A stretch of 64,000 nucleotides of DNA from Phoenix dactylifera (Eukaryota > Streptophyta > Magnoliopsida > Arecales > Arecaceae): the NCBI RefSeq assembly GCF_009389715.1, contig NC_052397.1, positions 14,704,129 through 14,768,128 of the forward strand. The letters run 5' to 3'. The position numbers and the translations under genes are program-made. Every line of letters begins with the position of its first letter. Within the stretch, counting starts at the first letter, position 1. The notes under the pieces were generated by a model. That model saw nothing but the letters and a program-made list of their open reading frames with translations. It did not search any database and was not told where the DNA came from. Below are positions 48,628 to 59,641 of this stretch, piece by piece.

Positions 48628-51600
48628 TGCGCACATGGACATATGTATCTATCTATGCATATAATTTGAACCTCTTGACACCACTTAGTATCTATGAGAT
48701 GTTCACTATGTTCTGGAAATGAAGATCTGTCAAAACTAGGATACAAATGCATGCAGAAGATTGAACACTAGTCATTTCTAAAACCAAGATACCATCACTA
48801 AAAAGAAGGATAATTTTTTATGCAAAATTTTCCATATAAAAGTATTTACTAGTGCATATTGAAAGCACATACTAGATGGAAAGTGAATTCATATGTTACC
48901 TCCTTCAGCCAGTAATGATATGTTTCTCTAATGTTTGTCTTCCTCCATGCGCTTAAGTCAAAGATGTTCATCCCGTATGCCCATGCGCATTCATCAGGAT
49001 CCAAATTCTTGGCTATAAGGGGATGAGAGAAGTTGAAATATGTCCTGAAGTGCTTTGACATCACCCACTTGTCGTCACCTCTACAAGTTTCTACAGCCCC
49101 ATTGACCTTCCCCACAAGATCGATTTCCCACAAAGGTGACAAGTCACGCTGAATAACAACATCATCATCAAGAAAGACCACCTTGTTGAGGATTGGAAAG
49201 AGCTGTTTGGATACATTACAAAGGGCAGCGTCACTATTGATGGCCAACAACACAACTCGAGTATGAAAGAAGATAAATAACTTTTATTCTAGGACAAACA
49301 GGATCTTTGCATGCAATCTCATTTCACAATTCTGATACTGTTAAAGAATTAGGATTTGTCAACCAAGTCCACTAGCACTATTGATTTGTCACAACTGAAC
49401 ATGATGGGGGAAAAACAAAACAACTTTATGCTATCAGAAGTCGTGCATGTAAAGTCAGAATTTTCTCTTTTTTAAAAAAAATCCTGCTGTTTGCTTCATA
49501 AATGGTTCAGTTATGCTAATAATTAGCTTTGATTCAAAGACAGGTGAGACCATATTCCTTTTTCTTAACCATTTTTAACACTCTTTCAGAGGCAAACCTG
49601 TATGTATGGCCAAAAGAAGGGAGAATCTAGATGTCTCCCTTCCTCTTGATTTAAGTATCTTTAAGGTCAAGTCCCTCTCCCATGCTCCACTGTCCCTACC
49701 TCTGTTTTCCATCTCATGAAACACTCAAGTATGTTGCAAGTCAAGTCTCCCTCCCTCCTTCCCTCCATTTTTCACGTCTTGAAACAACCCCCCTTTTTTT
49801 TCTTGAATCATATTTATCCCTATTAAAACCCAACCCTGCATTCAAAACCCCCTCTGTGTATGCATTCTTGAACAACCTTTGATATCTGAATGTGCTTTCC
49901 TCTTTCTTCTCATTTCAAGTTCTTGACAATCCAATTTTCAACCTTTCAAAACAGCTTGAGCAAACATTAAGATTTCATTGAGTTCTTCCACTACCTTCTT
50001 TTTTTCACAAACCAACTTCTCATTCCCATGCAAAAAACAATTTGGTAAATTTCTTATCACTAAATCCTGGATCAAGATAGATTAGTCTACACAACTAAAA
50101 ATTATCTACACTGATCAAATATATTTACCTCAGGCAGGTAAATACGGAGATGGTTGAGTAGAGAAATGTATTTTGGGCTCCTGGCCTGCAGTTTTGAAGC
50201 AAAAACTCTTGGATTGTCTGTGACATTGGTCCCTGCAACATGATCTCCGTGATAATGGTTTCGGACACCACGGTGGTTCTCTATAGCATCGAGGATAGGC
50301 ACATTTTCTCTTATCAACCAGTCAAACTGGTGAACACCTTTTACCTCAACAATGGCTGGAGAAAGAGGATTCAGTGCAAACCATGAATGCATCCCTGGAT
50401 AAGTCTTTTTGTCAGTGATAACATGAAAGACCATCTCCTCAGGTTTCAAAGAAGATCTCACAGTTGAGGTGACCACAACAGAAACTGCAAGGATGTTATC
50501 ACTTGCTAATATAAAATGTCGGTAGGAGTTATCAGAGAGGAACGGTAGCAATTCTGGAGGTGGCAACTGCTTTCGTGCATGAGCATTGGAAGAATACTCA
50601 TCAGTCAGACGTAAAGAGAGACAATGGATGCCTTTTGGAATTGCACTTGCAGCAAAATGTTTGTTCAGCTGCTCTGCCAACCTTGATCTTTTGACAACTC
50701 TGTCCATATTTTCCATCTGCATCAATGAGTTAAAAAGTTTTTTAAGAATTACTGAATGAACCAAAAAAGAAGAAAATTCGTAAAACAAATGTACATCGAT
50801 GGAATGGAGATTAAAAAGCATTTACGCTTAGCAAACAAAATGCCACGTGTAATGAGAGAATGTAGTTAAGTTGAACAACATTCTATCTGATAACAATGAT
50901 AACAGAAAAGGGTAATCCCCATAAACAGAAAAAGAGTAATCCCCATAATATCTAACAATTTTCTTAAAAAAGAAAAAAGATCTTTGTAGATTCAAATGCT
51001 ACAGAAAAGAGCTGCTAAATTTATTTTCCTTCATATAACCATCACTAAGAGTATATCATAATACGTGCAAACATAGTTTATAGTATCATTACATATCCCA
51101 TCATATCAACAGTAACAAGTTTTGATCTAATCAGTATGATATTAACCACACGAGGAAAGCCATATATTATATATATTGACAAAAAGGTGTTCAGTTTTTC
51201 AGCAAACCAGTTGTTAAACTTTAATGCAAAATTCAGATGCATGTAAAGATGCATTAGGTTCTCATTTGAGATCTGCAATTCTGAAACTATCTAAAAATGT
51301 TATTTTTGCAAGATCTTCTTTCCTTGTTGGTAATTTGTGATTCAGAGTTCTTGATATAGCATGACATGTTTATACTAGCGATGTAAATATAAAAGAACAT
51401 GCATGTACAAGAAGCATTGTAGTGTAAATCAGTAGAATATGTGGATTAAATGTCAAAATATGTCAATCTTGACAATAAAAGATAAAGATTGTTTAGATAG
51501 TAAAAACCAAGGGTTTTCATGTATATATTTACAGAGTACCTTCTCACAAACTTTGATATCCTCTTGTGCTATTGCAAGCCAATACGCATATGGCATGGAA

Positions 51601-54600
51601 CATTGTTTCTAAATCTCATAATACTGGCAAAATACGATATATTGCTTGCTGATGACTATGATGTGCTTTCCAATCCTTTACCAAGTTATTTCATACAAAT
51701 GAGGTCCAACTTACAAATGAAAATTAAATGGATACTGCTAAACTTTTGTAGAGGACCTTACAGAATTTTCCTAGGATAAGAATGGCATGTCACAACAGTT
51801 AGGTGTACAATTTGATATAAGATATCACACATCAACAATTACGTGAATGAATTTGCATGGTCAACACTGATCTACATAATGTTGAGCAACACAACGATTT
51901 TGATGGTAAATTTAGCAAGCGCACTAAAGGATGATAATTAAAAAAGGAGTCAAACATACATGAAGGATTCCTCTGACAAAAGGCATTGGTGCAAGCCACA
52001 ATCTAGCTGCTTTCTAGGAGCAACAGTATCAGGAACTCTGACAATTAGGAAGAATTTAGCATCAAATGTATCTAGTCTGCTTTGATGCTTGCATACATGT
52101 ATAATTTTGGCTCAAAATGTATTATACCATAGTACAATAATCATGAAAAGACCTAATTAGCATGACACAAACCCATCATAACTTGAGGCTTCGTGCTGTA
52201 CAAATTGATACACTATATACACAATGATGAATGTGATATCTACTAACAAAGTGGATCTTATTAAACCCAAACTACTTAGTATTGTATTTATTTCTATTAC
52301 AGTTTTCCTAAATGCTGTTAATTTCATTCTGTTATGTGGTTTGGAGTCATATAATAAGAATCCTAAACATTAATGAACTACAAGAATCTCCGGACAAGGT
52401 GTTGTTATCATGGACTCAAATAGCTTTTATCCATATCTTGATGATAACAGAAAGGAAGATGGGACCCCAGCCAAGCTTGATGAAGAAGAGATGCTGCAAA
52501 TTGATAGGTGCCATGTTCTACAATTTATTATACAAATGAATGAAGTCTATGAAGAGAAAAAGGAAAGCATATATAATGAAATAGAACTAGATGAGTGAAT
52601 AAGTAGAAGGGTGCTTCTTCAGTGTTGTTTGATCAATGCATACTTTCATGACTTATAGAAATTTCCATAAATGCTAGTGAGATGTACCTTTTTTTTCACT
52701 AGAGTGAGACATACAATGTTGTATGGCCCAAATGCTGAGAAATAAAAAGGGCCATGAAAACAAGCTAAATGTGATGTGATGGAGATAAGAAAGGTTAGAG
52801 GAAGAAATAAGCATAGCAGAGCTATAGAAGTTACCTCAATTGAAAAGAAAGTGATGCAGACCTAAATTAAGACAGTATGAGGATGTAAAGAAAAATCCAA
52901 AAAGGCTTCTGTTAAGAAGGTTCTAAATATTTCACATAGAATTTAGGAAGAGGGACAGACCTAAAGTAACTTGGATGGTACTTGTGACAAAGGATTTGGA
53001 AGACTTAGAATAACATCAGAGATAGTCCTTAATAGGAATGAAAGTCTAGCTAATGAGGACTTGTAAAGCCAGACCGAGATAGTTTGGGCAAGGCTAGATG
53101 TCATGAGATGCCCATACTATTATTGATTGGCATATTCACCTGTGCCCTATAACAGATACAGTGTTAGAGCCTGATGATTAAGGCCACCATCAGTGCAAGG
53201 CTAGCTGAAATAATCATCATGCAGCATTTAAAAGCTTGTATAACAACTAATGATTTTTTTTTTTTTTATCAGTTCTTCCTTCCTTGTAATCATTTTTAGA
53301 CTCAATGTGCCCATTTACAAATCCATCCATTCTCTGACCACAGTTCTACTTCAAAACTCACACCTTTACAGCATTCTTGAGATTATGCCCAATATAGCAT
53401 TATCAGAGACACGCTTCACAATAAAATATAAACTTCTAGTTAATGAAGACATGCTTACATAACTCTGTATTGGCACCTCCCCACTTTATTTCTCCCTTTG
53501 AAAATTCAATTTGAAAATGACAGCATTACTCTTTCCATTTGTTGGTACAGTAATACACAATGTAACGAAAATGTTTAATATGTGATATCCATTGGCCATA
53601 TCTATAACCAGGACCCCATTTTCAATTGAAGTTTGACTAACACTGCATTCTCTGTGCAATGTTTCTTACTTTAATTCTCCTGGTGTTTAGGCTTTCTTCT
53701 TAAAAAAAAAAAAAATCTCCCTATATATTTCCAATGTAGCACTCACCCATAGACTCATCAATCAACTCTGCATTACCCACAGATAACATATATCATTTGT
53801 CCTTTTGTGGTTACCAAATATTTATTTCATCAATACAGAAAGAAATAAAAACATCAAAGGCTATAAGTGAAGGCATACCACAAGTACAGATAAATAATCT
53901 GGCGATGACAACCTATTATGATAGCCATTATTTCGTTATACTTATCATTTTAGAGTTCAAAACTGGTTTTTAGCAAACATTCCTCCCTTATCACCTAACA
54001 AAATGACTCTTGTTAGATGCTATCAAAGGCTTTCTCCAAGTCAATAAAGGTCAAATTCTCCATCTTTTCAACCGACAACTGCTTAACATTCAAAAGGATC
54101 AAATTGGTTTAGTGTATAAACATTTCATCAATATTACTTATATAGACAAGTTAATGTAAAAGAAATCTTATTTTGTTGGCGGCAAAACCCTAGCAGGCTA
54201 CTATAAACATGTCAAGCCATCTTGGCCCATGACCAAACTTTTAGAATGGATAAGAAGCCCATATAGCACAATGAAGCCAAAAAATTACACCCATGACTGT
54301 GCACTGCTACCATGCCTAATAGTATATTTCCACATTTAACCATTCAGCTATGCACTCAAGTTATACCTAGCCATAACATGTACAACACCCAGACATGCCA
54401 CATGAGATCTTAACCATAATATCATACTATGCACAATAGTGCTACTCAACTTCTGTCTGACCACACACCCAAACTATGCAAAATATTAACTCAAGGCATG
54501 CCATTTAGCACCATAATTTCAGAGGTATGTGTAAAAAATTCCCCAGATCTTGGAACCATCTAACAGGCAACTCAGCCTGCTACAAGAAGTTGGCTCATTA

Positions 54601-57600
54601 TTTTAACTCTTCAGATATCTTTACACTTTACTGTGATAATTTGACTTCAGATACAACAGCATTACATCTCATAGATGACTTGAAATGACATGGCAGCTAA
54701 AGCCAGGCTAAAGATTATTTTACAAGTATAAACAGCGACATTGTATGATATTTTCTCTTCTGTTCAAGAACAAAGGTTTCTTCAGGTGGCAAAAAAAGAA
54801 AAGAGTACAAATAAGTAGGTCAAAGGCAGATCAATGCTTTAAAAGTGGTATGTGAGGTCATATATGTTGATGCGGTCCTATAATTGCACTCCATTTTCTA
54901 TATATTTTATATGAGGCCAGGATGCATAAAAGCCAAATAGGTGGCCCAATTAGCATTATGCAGCCACATATGTGGCCTACTTATGCAAATCTATGCGAGT
55001 AGTGGTGGGTTCAATAAGTTGGCAGCTTGATATGGACTACAGCCACGTTGGATGCAGGCATTGTTACTTTGTAACAATGTGATGATTATTGTCGTCAAAT
55101 ACTAACTAGTAAGTAGCAACTGACTATCAGCTGTTGGTATTACTAAATATTGATGTTATTATTGTGCTTTATGTATTTTTAATTAATAAATATTTATAAA
55201 ACAACAATGGCATATTCACTTGCATCCTCATACTGGACATGCTGTACAGTCCCTTGACTGCTCACATACCATGGTGGCCTTTTAAAACATTGAGGCTGAT
55301 ATCAAGGCAACAGTTACATGTCGTAATGTGCAGCTTTAACACTTTAATTTACTGGCACAAGAAAAGCTCGAGGGAGTAGCTTGTGTGAAAGCATAGAGAG
55401 AACTACAACAGCGGACAACCATGACATATGTTGCCTCCCCCAAAAAAACAACAACATGAAGAAAACACCCACACAAAATAAATAAATATAAATAAATAAA
55501 TAAATAAATAAATGATAAAAAGAAGATGAATGAGTATCCTCTGAAAACTAGAACAATATGCAACTTCATGGCCACATATCAAAAAAAAAAAAAAATCAAG
55601 CATCCCAGTTATAGAAAAACCATTAACAAATAGTCTCAAACACAATTTCCAGCTATTTCATTCACAAAAACATGCTAATCCTCCAATAATGACAACAGAT
55701 ATATTTTGATGTTTTTTAAACAATTAAAGCAAACAACTGGCATATCTGAATGTCTCAAGTGCAGTGGTCTCAAGAAGTTGCAACAACTAAATGGATAATC
55801 TACACAGTCCATCGCATACCATGGCCTTCAATGTTATAGCAAATGTCCTGGCATCATATTGGTTATTCTTCATTTCAATAAGAAACTCATTGAATGATTC
55901 AGGCACCTTCAGTCCAACTGGAATTTCCTCAGAATTCACTTGATTAAGTATCTTATACAGATCTCTTACAAGCCTCTGTTTCAATTCAATTAGATCAGTC
56001 AAGACAATAGAGCAACTTTTTTTTTCGTTCAAAAATCAAACCATCTAGTGATTGTGATATAATGAACCAAGCATATATGGTAAATGTACATATTTACCGC
56101 AGAATCATCACTCCTCTTGCCAAGGATCCTTGGCCCTAGTCGCCTTCCCAGACAATCTGGAACAAAGAAAAAGATGAAAGTTAAGATACGCATGCAACAT
56201 ACTTTTTTGAATCCTTGGATTTCTTTCTCCTTTTGTCTTTTCTTTTTCCTTGTCTGTGTAGTTATTTGGTCCAGGTTGATGTATTCTAAACTACAGTTGT
56301 TGGATGGCTGTTTAAAGTAAAATCTATTTCATTGCCATAGTAAAGTTTTAGTTAAAAGTACAGCCCCTTTCATTGCCAAATTCATGCATGTAGTCATTTT
56401 CCCTTTGTTGGACTACCCTGGTTTGTGCAATCATTATATTGATGTATTTGTGATAGGTTAATAGAGTATACAACTTTAGCTTCATTGAACTTAACAAGAA
56501 TATGCCACATAGAACAGTTATGCTGAGCTGCTTTTTTCAGTATGTCTTGCTTTTGTGTTGCCACAACAAAGGACGCAGATCCAGAAGGTCATGAATCGTA
56601 AAATCATTTTTAAAACGAAAACATAAATATAATACAATAGTTAAAGACAAAAAATCATAAAATCTTAATTAAACTGTCACAGTTTGCATGTAACTTGATT
56701 TAACAGAAGATGCACATTACAATCTTAATATTATAGAAGGACAAAAGAAAAATGAAATGCATATCGTAAAACCTGGACAACTAAGCAACAAATTTAAATC
56801 CAGATTCATCAATAATCCTTTTCATTTAGATGATGTGGAAATTCACTAAAAGTTGTGATACTAGGAGAAGTAACAGAAGGTCCAGTTTTGCATTCCAAAT
56901 AATCAAGACAAGAAGGTAAAAAGAACAACCAAAAGTACAAAAGAAAATAAGATGATTCTCTAGACAAGAATTCATCTTCCTTTATCCAACAGAAGCACTA
57001 TTCTATTTTCCTAAAACAGTATTGCTATCTGGGTTTCCTTTCTCAAACACTCTTTTCATTCTGCTTCCAGCTGACCACCCTTTCCCCCAAATATCATAAG
57101 GCACGGAGTTTTCCAGCTTGAACTGCAGATATTCTGCTGCCGATAGCAATATTTCTGCAGCTGTTATTGTTCAATCATGCACTTTAAATTTTCCTATCTT
57201 CAATGCGGTATAACCTATCAGCCACTCAGGAAAACCACCAGAAGCCTTATATCATCCATTTTGGTTGGAATCTATGTTCTCTGTATAATTTACCTAGAAC
57301 CTCATAATCCAATTTTCAATTTAATAGGTAGTAAAGCTCACTATCATATCAAACATTTTTCATTGCAACCACAAGCCATCATCATCATATTGAATACCAT
57401 GGAACCCTTGTGCCCAGGAAGTCCTTAACCCTTTCATAAATAAAATATGATATAATCTGCCTAAAATTTGATAACCAAAGTGAAGAAAGAAGGAAAAATA
57501 TGATTTCTTTGACAGAGGCCTTTCTATCAATAAATAACTTTCTAAAGACCTATTTCGAAAAAAGAAAACAGAGCAATCATGATACAATTTATAATCTACC

Positions 57601-58972
57601 AGAGGGAAGTCTATTCAAGGTGCACCTTGTTCAAGGAAAAGCCCAAAAATGACGAGCTGCATAACAACAATAACTAAAGTGCTTTTCTCTTCTTCTTTTT
57701 TTTTTTGGTGTGCGTATGTGGGGGAGGGGGTGGGAAGGTGTGGGACATCACAAGAAGGTACAAAATAAATGAAAGATTATCTACAAATGAACCAAAACTT
57801 AAGTTGTAACCAAAAATTCAGTTTAGCTATAGCCTAATCATCCTAAATCCAGAAGTCGAAGATTGTCCAACTGAAGTCAAGAATGGTATCAAAAAAAGAT
57901 CAAAATCCAGGATATTGGGATTTTTTAGATCAGCAAGATGCCAAAAAAAAATTTGACTTCTTGCACTAAAACTTGGTGATCCAAACTGAAACAACCAATC
58001 AAAAAACCAGAAGCCAAAAGACCATCCCAGCTCAAATCAGCATATCTGCTACCAATCCAAGCATTATAACCCAATCCATGAAATATAAAAAAGACAGAAA
58101 CCAGTATAAATGAATAAAGAATCCACCATGAAAACAACTCGACAGATCCGAACGCCATCCTTCAAACTACAATCTCAACGGCTTAACAAGAAAATGGGAG
58201 CTCGGTGAGCACTGAGGTAGGACCCAAAAAAAAAATAATCCAAAAAAGAATAAGTTTCACCAATTTCAATCCGTAGCCATAGCAGATCAACCTGCAATGA
58301 ACCAATTTATGATGACTCGCAATATTAACAAACACCAAGCAATACACCTGCCGATGTGCAGCTCAAAAAATTAAGAAAGGAATGGGGAGCTCAAAAAGGG
58401 AGGACTGCAAAACAGACCAACCAAAACGATACCCAAATTTGATCAACCAATCCAAATCAATACCCAAATTGGATCAACCCATGAGATGCACGTTTGCAAA
58501 GCATTAAACACCTGTCCAACCGATGCCAGATCCAATGTTGAGCTTAAAAATCCAGGCTTTTCACGAGGGAATGTGAGATCACCGACATAGGATTTGGAAA
58601 ACCACCATTCGAATCCGAAGCCCATCGGATCAAAAAAGAACACATCCATTGACAGCCACACAGCCATCAAAACATCTCCTTTTGATATGAGAACCAATGT
58701 GGAGGTGGAAAGGAATCGAAAGTTTGGGCAGGAAAAAGAAAAGGTGGGGATGTTGGCTTACCGAGGGAGGAGCACTTGTTGACGCCCTCGAGGGTGACAA
58801 CGGCGGTGAGGATGAAGACGAATGGGAGGAGAAAGGCGAGGGCGAGAATGGTGTGGAAGACCGTCCGGTAGGGGATGAGGCGCGCGGCGACCCTGACCTT
58901 CATGGAGTCCAGGAACCCATTGCTGCTCGATATCGTGATGCTTCTCATGCTCGGCGAGATCCGAAGCTGCAT
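46643..58972 (-). CDS. GAUT13: Galacturonosyltransferase GAUT13/14-like (GT8)
   Basis: The exons in transcript order are 58972-58762, 56156-56098, 55975-55820, 50716-50129, 49202-48900 and 46930-46643, giving 534 residues (Arabidopsis GAUT13/14 have 532-533). The protein starts MQLRISPSMRSITISSSNGF. A single membrane anchor (about residues 40-65, ILALAFLLPFVFILTAVVTL) makes it a type II Golgi protein, and a short stem follows. The GT8 domain has the metal-binding DDD in VVFLDDDVV (350-352) and the C-terminal HYNGQCKPW (494-502). The substrate region AWAYGMNIFDLSAWRKTNIRETYHYWL is highly conserved. GAUT enzymes transfer galacturonic acid from UDP-GalA to build pectin homogalacturonan, and GAUT13 and GAUT14 act together in pollen tube wall formation in Arabidopsis. 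Orthology to one or the other cannot be decided. Intron 3 (50717-55819) is 5.1 kb and contains LINE relics. Intron 5 (46931-48899) contains MITEs. Confidence 0.96.
47807..47986. mobile_element. Candidate MITE in GAUT intron 5
   Basis: The left side starts GGGGCTCTTTGTTTATC and the right side, read inverted, GGGGCTTTTTGGTTGT, about 180 bases apart with no coding content. The right flank is TTA, and the left flank TTC is only near-matching. The ends resemble Tourist-type termini, but the target duplication is not confirmed. Confidence 0.35.
48035..48300. mobile_element. MITE with 17-base perfect terminal inverted repeats
   Basis: Both ends read GGGCCTGTTTGGATAAT (48035-48051, and inverted at 48284-48300). 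The element is 266 bases, with a GC-rich, GCCCAGCCC-bearing centre and no coding capacity. The terminus is a common plant MITE end, likely PIF/Harbinger or hAT. Flanks (TAT left, TAA right) do not give a clean target duplication. Confidence 0.7.
48571..48624. repeat. (TC)27 microsatellite in GAUT intron 5
   Basis: A perfect dinucleotide run of 54 bases is followed by GTGTGCGCAC. Open frames here that spell RERERE are artefacts of the repeat. Confidence 0.95.
52362..52598 (+). other. Unrecognised acidic open frame in GAUT intron 3
   Basis: A frame open for about 78 codons, with an ATG at 52410, includes DDNRKEDGTPAKLDEEEMLQ and MNEVYEEKKESIYNEIELDE. The high D/E/K content is unlike the random frames nearby. 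I do not recognise it. It lies just upstream of an RTE-type LINE fragment in the same orientation and may be part of a transposable element. Confidence 0.3.
52730..53130 (+). mobile_element. RTE-type LINE C-terminal fragment in GAUT intron 3
   Basis: The plus strand encodes, in broken frames, the conserved tail of RTE LINE ORF2. It reads MEIRKVRGRNKHSRAIEV, then SIEKKVMQT, KKNPKRLLLRR, FRKRDRPKVTWMVLVTKDLE and ITSEIVLNRNESLANEDL. RTE elements carry the series RxD...EKMxxxRLRWFGHV...GRPxxTWxxxVxKDL...A.DRxxW at the same spacing, which is the basis for this call. Frames shift between segments, so it is a decayed 5'-truncated copy antisense to GAUT. Confidence 0.55.
53990..54110 (-). mobile_element. 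LINE reverse-transcriptase motif A fragment
   Basis: On the minus strand the sequence encodes SVEKMENLTFIDLEKAFDSI, matching the RT motif A region (FIDLEKAYDRVPR) of RTE/L1-type LINEs, and is then interrupted. It is in the opposite orientation to the LINE tail 0.9 kb away, so the two come from separate insertions or from an inversion. Confidence 0.45.
55478..55513. repeat. (AAAT)n microsatellite
   Basis: The run AAATAAATAAATAT-AAATAAATAAATAAATAAAT lies in GAUT intron 3, about 300 bases from exon 3. Open frames rich in F, I, Y and L on the minus strand are artefacts. Confidence 0.9.
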
Positions 58973-59236
58973 CGTCTTCGCCGACGCCGCCCGGTTGCGG
59001 CGGCGGAGGCGGAGGCCGCGGCGGAGGAGGGGATCGCGGCGCCGGCTCCGGCGGCCTTAGCAGCAGCGGCGGGTGGCCATCGAGGGGAGCGGCGATCGGA
59101 TCGGGAGGAAGCGGCGGCGGAGCGGAGGGATCACGAGGTCGGGTTTTGGGAGGTCCTCCGATCCGGCATTGGGGATCCGAGAACGTGGGTGGGAGCGATT
59201 CATAAGCTGCCTCTCTCTCTAAATCTCTTCTGTTTT

Positions 59237-59250
59237 CTATATACTATATT
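59237..59250 (-). promoter_or_regulatory. Candidate TATA box of GAUT13/14-like gene
   Basis: The minus strand reads AATATAGTATATAG, about 265 bases above the start codon. A CT-rich leader (GAGAGAGAGGCAGC on the minus strand) and then the GC-rich coding start follow. Positional inference only. Confidence 0.3.
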
Positions 59251-59326
59251 AAAAATAAAAATAAAAATCTGGAAAGATTTTGCTATTATTATTATAATTT
59301 AATTTTTACCCAGAAATGGGAGAGGA

Positions 59327-59408
59327 GGGGGGGGGGCGGTAAGAAGCTATGGGAGAGAATCTTTCCTTCCCTTCTTCCATGAGACTACGAGAGAGAGAGA
59401 GAGAGACT
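59327..59408. repeat. G-run and GA tract in GAUT promoter
   Basis: A ten-base G run at 59327-59336 and a (GA)n tract at about 59390-59405 lie upstream of the candidate TATA box. On the gene strand these are C and CT runs. Confidence 0.8.
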
Positions 59409-59591
59409 GGTCTTGCTTTCTCTTTCTTCTTCCTTCTTCCTTGCTTGAGTTTTTTTTTTTTTTGCTGTTTTAGATAATTTAAATATAAAAATTATGTTTT
59501 TTAGTAAGAAAATACAAAAAATAAGGAATAAGCTAATTAATCAATTTTTATTTGTTTTGGGGTTTTTGGTCCTTAGTCAGCAAGAATATGA

Positions 59592-59594
<3 letters not shown>

Positions 59595-59636
<42 letters not shown>

Positions 59637-59641
59637 GGGGG
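59595..59641. repeat. (GA)15 followed by 16 G
   Basis: A perfect GA run of about 31 bases passes straight into a homopolymer of 16 G. Together with the G run near 59330 this purine-rich strand could form triplex or four-stranded DNA. It is likely to be unstable in length and hard to sequence. Confidence 0.9.

Noticed and set aside
48338-48752. RERERE-containing frames on the minus strand
   Set aside because: Translation of the (TC)27 repeat.
58697-59302. 201-codon plus-strand frame opposite GAUT exon 1
   Set aside because: It is an Ala/Glu/Arg-rich shadow of the GC-rich first exon and leader. The minus strand carries the conserved GAUT N-terminus.
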